This document shows, in pieces, positions 1 through 5,275 of a stretch of DNA of 9,629 bases. This DNA comes from CAYNDB01 sp964395915 (GTDB taxonomy: Bacteria > Nitrospinota_A > UBA7883 > JAJRTC01). The notes under the pieces are model-generated. The model searched no databases. It was not told where the DNA came from and worked only from the letters and a program-made list of their open reading frames with translations. Position numbers and translations under genes: made by a program. The DNA lies in contig CAYNDB010000097.1 in assembly GCA_964395915.1 (NCBI GenBank), positions 1-9,629 on the forward strand, in the 5' to 3' direction. The stretch's first letter is position 1. Each line of letters starts with the position of its first letter.

Positions 1-2
1 GT

Positions 3-698
3 ATAACAGCTCGCGATCCGGCCAACTTTTATAAAGGGTACAAAACGGCATTTAACAATTTTTTTGAGTTGGCGATCGATCTGGGTTTCACGATTGTAAA
101 CGCATGCTATCCCATGAGCGTTGAGCGGGGAAACGGGTCTGGTCTGTACGCCGTTTACGCCGCCGCATCGGAGGCTTCAATAGTTAACTTCACCCCTGAA
201 GAAAAATCACTTTTATACAAAGCTCTGTCTGATACGGTTCCGAAATATCGGCATAAGATCAGAATATTTTCTCCAAGATCAGCTTTGAACTCGCTTTCGA
301 ATCAACATTCCGGGGAACCCAATAGTTCGTTTCCATGCAGAGGCGGGATAGACTTTTTCTTTGTAGACGCTAAAAACGGAGACGCATACCCCTGTGGCTA
401 CAAGGGCAATAACAAGCTGGGAAACTTTACGGATATCAACATCAGTAAAAACGGTCACAAAGCCTCATGCCGCGACTGCGACTGGGAGTGTTTCAGGGAT
501 CCGTCAGAGCTTTTCGGCCCTTTGCAGGAGCTTTTCGCAACCCCGGTTTCTTTTATCGCAAGGTTATGGAACGATCACGAAAATATGAAGGTTTGGCTTA
601 ATGATCTTCGCTATTATCGAGCTTGCGATTTTTTCAACGGACGAAAAAAACCTAACTACAGAAAACTCGCGGCTTTCCAAACCGCCAATTCAAAATAG
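3..698 (+). CDS. Radical SAM protein with SPASM-like C-terminus (5' partial)
   Basis: The reading frame is open from the left edge, so the true start lies outside; the TTG at 69 is internal, since the 22 codons before it continue the same protein style (DPANFYKGYK). About 231 residues are visible. The N-terminal radical SAM core with its CxxxCxxC cluster is not in the window. The visible part has a SPASM-like cysteine pattern: Cys112 (FPCRGG), Cys131 (YPCGYKG), Cys156/159/163 (CRDCDWEC) and Cys208 (YYRACDFF), counting from base 3. In this superfamily such cysteines bind auxiliary 4Fe-4S clusters used in peptide or small-molecule modification. The combination FFFVDAKNGDAYPCGY followed by CRDCDWECFRDP is typical of radical SAM proteins of unassigned substrate. 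The stop TAG is at 696-698. No substrate can be named. The class assignment rests on this C-terminal motif set alone. Confidence 0.8.
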   Translation: MTARDPANFYKGYKTAFNNFFELAIDLGFTIVNACYPMSVERGNGSGLYAVYAAASEASIVNFTPEEKSLLYKALSDTVPKYRHKIRIFSPRSALNSLSNQHSGEPNSSFPCRGGIDFFFVDAKNGDAYPCGYKGNNKLGNFTDINISKNGHKASCRDCDWECFRDPSELFGPLQELFATPVSFIARLWNDHENMKVWLNDLRYYRACDFFNGRKKPNYRKLAAFQTANSK

Positions 699-750
699 CC
701 CTGCAAGTTTTGCAAAAATATTTCCAATTCAATCTCGTCAAATCCTGGTG

Positions 751-1170
751 ACTAAAAAAATATCCGTAGTCTGCCTCCTTGTTCTTATTATTTCCTGTGA
801 TTCCGGGGGGGATATTTCTCTGGAAGCTGAAGGCCATAAAGTGTTCGTAGCGCTCGGTTTTCACGTTAACCTCCGCCACTCCTTCAGGGACGATATAAAC
901 AGCGAGGTGGGGTTTGGCCAAGATATATCGGCCAACGTAAAAAGAGAATTAATCGCATTCGCTAACCCTCCGTTGGTCATTATGGACAAGGAGCGGCGAA
1001 AAGAACGCAAAGCTCCTATGCGCTCCAAACATAATGAGTTGGGATTTAAAGCAGGAGAGACCGAGTTTTTGAAATGGCTGCGTCTCCCTTTTATGTTTAA
1101 GCTGAGAATATTGCTTCACGGGATATTTGAAAAAGCATATTTTTTCTTAACCTTCCAGGACGGACGATAA
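751..1170 (+). CDS. Doubtful short lipoprotein-like ORF, possibly a truncated remnant
   Basis: Unrecognised as a whole. The frame is open from 601, but its first part overlaps the end of the radical SAM gene, so the GTG at 751 is the more sensible start (139 residues). From there it reads VTKKISVVCLLVLIISCDSG, which fits a lipoprotein signal: two lysines, a hydrophobic stretch and a lipobox-like IISC at about residue 17. No clear Shine-Dalgarno site precedes it. Residues about 33-54 (FHVNLRHSFRDD, then EVGFGQDI) resemble, from memory, the start of the catalytic domain of much larger glycoside-hydrolase/deacetylase-like proteins. The remainder is basic and hydrophobic and does not continue that family. 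No other frame or strand is open here. It may be a decayed or chimeric remnant of a secreted protein gene; it could also be a small lineage-specific lipoprotein. Confidence 0.4.
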   Translation, partial: TKKISVVCLLVLIISCDSGGDISLEAEGHKVFVALGFHVNLRHSFRDDINSEVGFGQDISANVKRELIAFANPPLVIMDKERRKERKAPMRSKHNELGFKAGETEFLKWLRLPFMFKLRILLHGIFEKAYFFLTFQDGR

Positions 1171-1199
1171 ACAATATAATTTTTCGTATAACCTTTTTG

Positions 1200-1217
1200 T
1201 TTCTTTGTTGAAAGAAA
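1200..1217. terminator. AT-rich hairpin between convergent genes
   Basis: TTTCTTT and AAAGAAA form a perfect 7-bp stem around the loop GTTG. It sits between the end of the plus-strand ORF (1170) and the stop of the minus-strand ankyrin gene (1219), where a bidirectional terminator is expected. A T-run (CCTTTTTG) lies just to the left and could act as the U-tract for minus-strand transcription only as an A/T-rich flank. The stem has a single G-C pair, so it is weak and the call is tentative. Confidence 0.25.
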
Positions 1218-1218
1218 T

Positions 1219-1962
1219 CTAGATAAACCTTTCTTCGCGCAAAACCTCCTCCAAAAGTTTTCTTATTTTCCTGTTTCTACCAGCGTAATAGATGGCGTTA
1301 TTGCCTTTATTGTCCTTTAAGTCGACCTTACTGCCGTAGTCCAATAATATTCTCACAATTTCATACCGTCCCCACGCCGCCGCCCTCATCAGAGCCGTTC
1401 TGCCATGTTCATCCTGCGAATCCACCTTGGCGTCTTTTTTCAGCAGGGCGATGAGAATCCACCTGCTGCCATTATGCGCGGCGAACATCAGCGCAGTCCT
1501 GCCGCTGTTATTCGCTACGTTAACGTCGGCCCCCTTTGCAATCAATACCTTCACCATTTCCGCATACCCCTTTTTTGCGGCTTTCATCAGCGCGGTAAAT
1601 CCCTTGTTATCTTTGATATCCGGTTTTGCGCCATTTTCCAGCAACAGCTTTAGCACAGCCGTCTTTCCCACATGTGTCGCCGCCATCAGGGGTGTAAAGC
1701 CGTTTCTGTCTACAAAGTTGATATCAGCGCCATTTTCAAGAAGGACTTCCACAACGTTTATATGTCCATATGCCGCCGCTATCATGACAGGGGTCGACCC
1801 CATTTTGTTTAACGTATTGGGGTCGGCGCCTTTTCTTAGCGCTTCTTTAACCTGGGCGACGTTCCCATTTATTACAGCCTCATGCAGTCTTTGGTCGAGA
1901 TTCGAGCTTATCCCAAACGCTAAAACAGCGTAGGACAATATGACAAATACTGTATGAGCCAT
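1219..1962 (-). CDS. Exported ankyrin-repeat protein
   Basis: 247 residues. Residues 1-19 form a hydrophobic segment (VFVILSYAVLAFG) that looks like a signal peptide, although its n-region has no Lys or Arg. After it come six full ankyrin repeats with exact 33-residue phasing: the first at about 22-54, then units starting at 55, 88, 121, 154 and 187, and a partial capping repeat from 220. The repeats show the family pattern G-x-T-A/P-L-M-x-A-A and VLLENGADIN-like helix-loop segments. Such proteins bind other proteins; the partner is unknown, and the signal suggests a periplasmic or membrane-facing location. The start ATG is preceded directly by an in-frame TAG, so no longer N-terminus is possible. 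The gene begins 14 bases after the upstream MBL-fold gene and is probably the last gene of the accB transcript. The upstream ribosome site is weak (AGGCTATAGCC). Ankyrin identity is certain; export is inferred. Confidence 0.93.
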   Translation of the reverse strand: MAHTVFVILSYAVLAFGISSNLDQRLHEAVINGNVAQVKEALRKGADPNTLNKMGSTPVMIAAAYGHINVVEVLLENGADINFVDRNGFTPLMAATHVGKTAVLKLLLENGAKPDIKDNKGFTALMKAAKKGYAEMVKVLIAKGADVNVANNSGRTALMFAAHNGSRWILIALLKKDAKVDSQDEHGRTALMRAAAWGRYEIVRILLDYGSKVDLKDNKGNNAIYYAGRNRKIRKLLEEVLREERFI

Positions 1963-1976
1963 TGGCTATAGCCTGT

Positions 1977-2738
1977 TTAGATACTGATTTTCATTCCGTC
2001 TTCACCAACTATTATTTCACCTTCGTATCCTGCGGATCGAATAGATTCGGCTACAGTCGACGTGTCGAGCGATGGATAAAAATGAGTGAGAGCTATTTTC
2101 TCAACACCGGAGCGCATGCCCACCTTTGCGACGTCTGATGGGCGCATATGACCTTCAACTTCCATATCGTCGGGGTAAGAGCACTCCACCAGCAAAAGAT
2201 CCGCGCCGTCAGCAAGCTCTACAAGCTCGTCACAATACTCGGTGTCGCCGGAATAGGCGAAAACAGGGCCGTTTCTTTTACCGAAACGATAACCGACAGC
2301 GTTTGCGCCATGCGTCATTGGGATGGATTGTATAGATACCCCTGCGCATTCCCATGTAGTGTTTATCATTTCTTCAATGCGTATGTCGAACTTTTCGGAA
2401 TAAACCCATTGCCCGTAAACTTCCATCAGTTTCTCGAAAACTTCAGCAAACCTTTCAGGAGCCAGAATCTTTACCTCGCGTTTCGGGATATCTTTCAAAC
2501 AGTTTTTATAGCTGAAAAAGTAATACATAAGATCGGATGAATGATCTAAATGGTGATGGGATAAAATAATAGCGTCCACGTCAAAAGGGTCTATTCCGGC
2601 GGATACGGCTCTGTGCAAAGCGCCAGGCCCAGGGTCGATCAGAAATTTTGTCGGACCTGCGGCAAGGAAATAACATGCCGGAGCTCGGCTGGGATTGGGC
2701 GCGCATGTTCCGGTTCCGAGGAGGGTAAGCTCCATCAT
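1977..2738 (-). CDS. Metallo-beta-lactamase-fold hydrolase (RNase Z-like)
   Basis: 253 residues, cytoplasmic. The metal-binding set of the family is visible: the HxHxDH motif at His61-x-His63-x-Asp65-His66 (SHHHLDH), His143 (MTHG), Asp165 (YSGDTEY) and His219 (ALTHFYP). A GHMRPSDVAKVG segment at 196-207 corresponds to the GHxTxxxAA loop of the RNase Z branch. An RNase Z-type two-metal phosphodiesterase or related hydrolase is therefore likely. It is shorter than bacterial tRNase Z (about 300 residues), and I see no glycine/proline-rich flexible arm for tRNA binding, so a 3'-tRNA processing role should not be assumed. The ATG overlaps the accC stop in ATGA (2735-2738), which suggests translational coupling; a second ATG follows immediately. 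Its substrate is unknown, and the acetyl-CoA carboxylase context does not explain it. Confidence 0.9.
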   Translation of the reverse strand: MMELTLLGTGTCAPNPSRAPACYFLAAGPTKFLIDPGPGALHRAVSAGIDPFDVDAIILSHHHLDHSSDLMYYFFSYKNCLKDIPKREVKILAPERFAEVFEKLMEVYGQWVYSEKFDIRIEEMINTTWECAGVSIQSIPMTHGANAVGYRFGKRNGPVFAYSGDTEYCDELVELADGADLLLVECSYPDDMEVEGHMRPSDVAKVGMRSGVEKIALTHFYPSLDTSTVAESIRSAGYEGEIIVGEDGMKISI

Positions 2739-4078
2739 CTGCCGGAGAGAATTTGTTCGAGGCTGTTGGTGTGAAAATCGCCGGAGAGGAACGCTTCGGA
2801 ATTAATAATATCCTGATTTAATGGAATGGTGGTGTCGATCCCGCCAATATGAAACTCCGACAAGGCTCGATTCATCTTCGCTAAAGCCTCGGCTCTGTCA
2901 ATCCCATGCACAACGAGCTTTGCCACCAGCGAGTCGTAATAAGGTGAAACTACAGATTCGTTATACAAGGCCGTATCCACTCTCACCCCTGGCCCACCGG
3001 GGATGTTAAACCCGGTCACTACACCTGCGCTAGGCGTGAATTTATAAGGATGTTCGGCGTTGATACGGCATTCTATGCTGTGGCCATGTATACGTATATC
3101 TTCCTGTCCAAACCTGAGTTTTTCACCAGCGGCGATACGTATCTGTTCTTTTACAAGGTCAAGACCGGTCACGCATTCGGTTACAGTGTGCTCCACCTGT
3201 ATTCTGGTGTTCATCTCGATGAAATAGTAATTTCCATCGGAGGAACACAAAAATTCAACTGTGCCAAGGCTGTAATATCCGACTTTACGCGCTATAGCCA
3301 GAGCGTCTTCGATCATGGAATCTCTTAATGAAGATGAGAGGTTAATCGCCGGGGTTTCCTCGATCAGTTTCTGGTGTCTGCGTTGCACGGAGCAGTCCCG
3401 CTCTCCCAGATGTATGGCGGTTCCATGCGTGTCGGCCATGATCTGGATTTCTATATGCTTTGGATTCTCTATATATTTTTCTATGTAAACGCTTGGGTCA
3501 CCGAACGCGTTAGCCGCTTCGGTGCGAACGGTTTCAAAAGATGCGACCAGCTCGTGTTCAGACCACAATATACGCATGCCCCTGCCTCCTCCGCCAGAAG
3601 AAGCTTTCAACATTATCGGATAACCGGTATCTGAGGCTACAGAAGACGCCTTCTCCAGTGAATCGAGGTTTACGTTGGAGCCTGGAACTACAGGAATTCC
3701 GAGGGATTTTGTCAGGTCGCGGGCCGCGGACTTGTTTCCCATTCTGCTTATATGCTCGTGCGAGGGGCCAATGAACGTAAGGTTGCTTGATTCACACACA
3801 TCGGCAAAATGCGCGTTTTCCGCCAAATATCCATAGCCTGGATGGATCGCATCTGTGTCCGTCACCTCGGCGGCGCTTATAATCGCCGGAATATTCAGAT
3901 AGCTTTTTTCACTTTGTGGAGGACCGATACACACCGATTGATCCGCAAACCGAACATGCAACGCTCTTTCGTCCGCTGTGGAATGAACCGCCACGGTGGC
4001 GATGCCGAGCTCCTTGCATGCCCGGATTATCCGTATAGCGATCTCACCGCGGTTGGCTATCAGTATTTTTTTGAACAT
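2735..4078 (-). CDS. accC: Biotin carboxylase subunit of acetyl-CoA carboxylase
   Basis: AccC uses ATP and bicarbonate to carboxylate the biotin on AccB, the first step of malonyl-CoA and fatty acid synthesis. The 447 residues match the usual length (about 449). The N-terminal domain starts FKKILIANRGEIAIR. The ATP-grasp region has Lys116, Lys158, the glycine loop SSGGGGRGMR (160-169), His208, HQK at 235-237, Glu275, and the active-site strand EMNTRIQVEH (288-297) with Glu288, Asn290, Arg292, Gln294, Val295 and Glu296. Arg338 (ECRIN) is also present. All catalytic residues I know are in place. The residue after His297 is Thr rather than the Pro usual in AccC (EHPVTE); EHTVTE is more familiar from pyruvate carboxylases. 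No biotinyl or carboxyltransferase domain is fused. It lies 41 bases after accB and overlaps the next gene by four bases. Confidence 0.97.
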   Translation of the reverse strand: MFKKILIANRGEIAIRIIRACKELGIATVAVHSTADERALHVRFADQSVCIGPPQSEKSYLNIPAIISAAEVTDTDAIHPGYGYLAENAHFADVCESSNLTFIGPSHEHISRMGNKSAARDLTKSLGIPVVPGSNVNLDSLEKASSVASDTGYPIMLKASSGGGGRGMRILWSEHELVASFETVRTEAANAFGDPSVYIEKYIENPKHIEIQIMADTHGTAIHLGERDCSVQRRHQKLIEETPAINLSSSLRDSMIEDALAIARKVGYYSLGTVEFLCSSDGNYYFIEMNTRIQVEHTVTECVTGLDLVKEQIRIAAGEKLRFGQEDIRIHGHSIECRINAEHPYKFTPSAGVVTGFNIPGGPGVRVDTALYNESVVSPYYDSLVAKLVVHGIDRAEALAKMNRALSEFHIGGIDTTIPLNQDIINSEAFLSGDFHTNSLEQILSGR

Positions 4079-4119
4079 TGGACCTGCAAAATATAGATTA
4101 TGTTTGTAACAGAAGAGTT

Positions 4120-4563
4120 TTAAGAAACGCTTATTTCAAACAACGGCTCCCCAAACTCCACCGGTTTGCCGTTTTCCGAGAATATTTTCACAATTTTTCC
4201 GTTCGCATCGCTTTCGATTTCGTTCATCAGCTTCATTGCCTCTATGATGCATAACACCTGCCCCTTTCGAACCAGGTCACCCTCTTCTACAAATGGAGGA
4301 TTCGTCGGGGTTGACGACCTGTAGAACGATCCCACCATAGGCGCCTTGATGATATAGCCTGTAGAAGCGGGTTCCGCCTCTTTTGATTTGGGCTGTGGCT
4401 GTTCAATCTTTTTTGCCACTGGCTCATGGTTTGAAACAGATGAAACCTGAACAACTTTCCTTTTCTTCATCCGTACACGGGCGCCATCCTGTTCCAGCTC
4501 CAAGTCAGTTATTTCGCTGTTTTCAAACAGGCGGATAAGCTTTTTTAGTTCTGAAAGATTCAT
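4120..4563 (-). CDS. accB: Biotin carboxyl carrier protein of acetyl-CoA carboxylase
   Basis: 147 residues, close to the usual 150-160. The N-terminal helix-rich part (1-35, MNLSELKKLIRLFENSEITD) is the AccC-interacting region. A Lys/Pro/Glu/Ser-rich linker spans about 40-68. The C-terminal biotinyl domain (70-147) begins IKAPMVGSFYRS and contains the biotinylation site EAMKLMNEI with Lys111 as the biotinylated residue. The PTNPPFVEEGDLV thumb region typical of AccB is present. It carries carboxybiotin from AccC to AccA/AccD, which lie outside the window. It is the first gene of the accB-accC block; an AAAAAAGG purine run lies about 12 bases before the ATG. No efp gene precedes it, unlike the common efp-accB-accC order. 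Confidence 0.97.
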   Translation of the reverse strand: MNLSELKKLIRLFENSEITDLELEQDGARVRMKKRKVVQVSSVSNHEPVAKKIEQPQPKSKEAEPASTGYIIKAPMVGSFYRSSTPTNPPFVEEGDLVRKGQVLCIIEAMKLMNEIESDANGKIVKIFSENGKPVEFGEPLFEISVS

Positions 4564-4616
4564 TCCGTTATCTTGCCTTTTTTAATGTCCGAGCTAATTG
4601 CTTGTTATCGAAAAAT

Positions 4617-4676
4617 GGCTATTTTACACATATTTCAGCCTATTTTGTAAAAAAAACGGCTATTTGGCTCATTTTT
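4617..4676. repeat. Short direct repeats at about 20-base spacing
   Basis: GGCTATTTT at 4617, GCCTATTTT at 4638, GGCTATTT at 4658 and GGCTCATTTTT at 4666. The first three start 21 and 20 bases apart, about two helical turns, so the T-runs lie on one face of the DNA. They lie 55-110 bases upstream of the accB start and overlap its likely promoter. They could be repeated regulator sites or a bent segment; chance in AT-rich DNA is also possible. Confidence 0.4.
4621..4651 (-). promoter_or_regulatory. Tentative promoter of accB block
   Basis: On the minus strand a TTTACA box (4651-4646) is followed after 19 bases by TAAAAT (4626-4621). Each box matches five of six consensus bases, but the spacing is longer than ideal. 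Transcription would start near 4614, giving a leader of about 50 bases before accB. No better pair was found upstream of accB. Confidence 0.27.
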
Positions 4677-4687
4677 AGCACATTTTC

Positions 4688-4700
4688 ACTTGCAGCAAGT
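4688..4700. promoter_or_regulatory. Palindrome ACTTGC-A-GCAAGT, candidate operator
   Basis: A perfect inverted repeat with 6-base arms and a 1-base centre, about 125 bases upstream of accB and just upstream of the phased repeats. The form suits a dimeric repressor. It does not match the FapR, FabT or FabR operators as I know them. A single copy was seen in the window, so a regulatory role is an inference from position and symmetry. Confidence 0.3.
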
Positions 4701-5002
4701 CTGGTTAAATAAGGCTGGTTAGCTTGAGTTTTTCGAAATGCTGGATTATGCGGGCAATGAAGGTAATGTTGCCATTACTAAAATTTATTTCAATTTCGGA
4801 GGCTTATAAACCAGTAAAAACCTGATTCCGGTTTCTTTACAAAGGTTCTGGCATTTCAATTGCTTGATGGTTAATTAAGTATGTAAACAAGAGCCAAAAT
4901 GTATTGAAAAAGATGAAATATTTCTCTCGCGTCATGATAATTGCGGAAATTTTTGCCTGCTCCGTCAGATTGTCATCGGTCATTGTACAATTTTTTACAC
5001 TG

Positions 5003-5032
5003 TTGACATCGGTTTTCGTCAGCATATATTAT
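5003..5032 (+). promoter_or_regulatory. Near-consensus sigma70-type promoter upstream of kinase
   Basis: TTGACA (5003-5008) matches the -35 consensus exactly. TATTAT (5027-5032, five of six) follows after 18 bases, or TATATT (5025-5030) after 16. Transcription would start near 5040 and run towards the histidine kinase, leaving a leader of about 235 bases before the ATG at 5276. It is the best promoter match in the window. Confidence 0.55.
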
Positions 5033-5069
5033 GAAGCCACATTTTTCCATATCCTTAATAGGTGGGGGC

Positions 5070-5097
5070 GCATCGCCAATAGCTTTTCCGGCGATGT
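5070..5097 (+). promoter_or_regulatory. Stable hairpin in kinase leader
   Basis: GCATCGCC (5070-5077) pairs with GGCGATGT (5090-5097): seven Watson-Crick pairs plus one G-U, with a 12-base loop. It lies about 30 bases after the predicted transcription start. No T-run follows, so it is not an ordinary terminator. I could not match the leader to a known riboswitch class. Confidence 0.35.
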
Positions 5098-5275
5098 ACA
5101 TAAGTTAGGGCCATCCGGTTTTTCTGGTTCTTATACTTTTGCCAACTCTCGCTTCAAATGGATGAAGTCTCGCTCGGTGAACTTTCCCCTTGGGTTGGTT
5201 CCCGTTCCTGGAAAAAGCAATGGGGTATATAGGGGGGTCATTTAGCTTTGCGTCTTTACAGACAATTCCTTTAAT

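Larger units (their letters stand above)
4564..5275. other. Gene-poor divergent intergenic region
   Basis: This 712-base gap separates the divergent accB and histidine kinase genes. No convincing gene is visible. The only plus-strand frame of length (4904-5245, first ATG 4913) has no ribosome site, overlaps the candidate promoter at 5003 and shows no recognisable domain. The region is AT-rich near accB. It holds short phased repeats (4617-4676), a palindrome (4688-4700), the direct repeat CTGGTTA at 4701 and 4715, a small inverted repeat GTAAT/ATTAC near 4764-4779, a promoter at 5003-5032 and a hairpin at 5070-5097. Confidence 0.6.

Noticed and set aside
652..921. Minus-strand frame of 89 codons opposite the lipoprotein-like ORF
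   Set aside because: It overlaps the end of the radical SAM gene in antisense. The plus strand has the better features (signal segment, FHVNL motif).
1427..1933. Long plus-strand frame (168 codons) opposite the ankyrin gene
   Set aside because: It lies wholly antisense to a clear ankyrin array whose 33-codon repetition keeps the opposite frame open. Its repeated Ala/Phe/Ser pattern is a by-product of that.
4837..5025. Minus-strand frame of 62 codons upstream of accB
   Set aside because: Short, in AT-rich DNA, no ribosome site and no recognised motif.
4904..5245. Plus-strand frame of 113 codons between accB and the kinase
   Set aside because: It starts at TTG or ATG 4913 without a ribosome site, overlaps the near-consensus promoter at 5003, and shows no recognisable domain. 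The hydrophobic first third could be a chance result of T-rich DNA.
5040..5275. Known riboswitch in the kinase leader
   Set aside because: I compared the G-rich and hairpin parts with remembered consensus elements of c-di-GMP, fluoride, ZTP, cobalamin and manganese classes and found no match.
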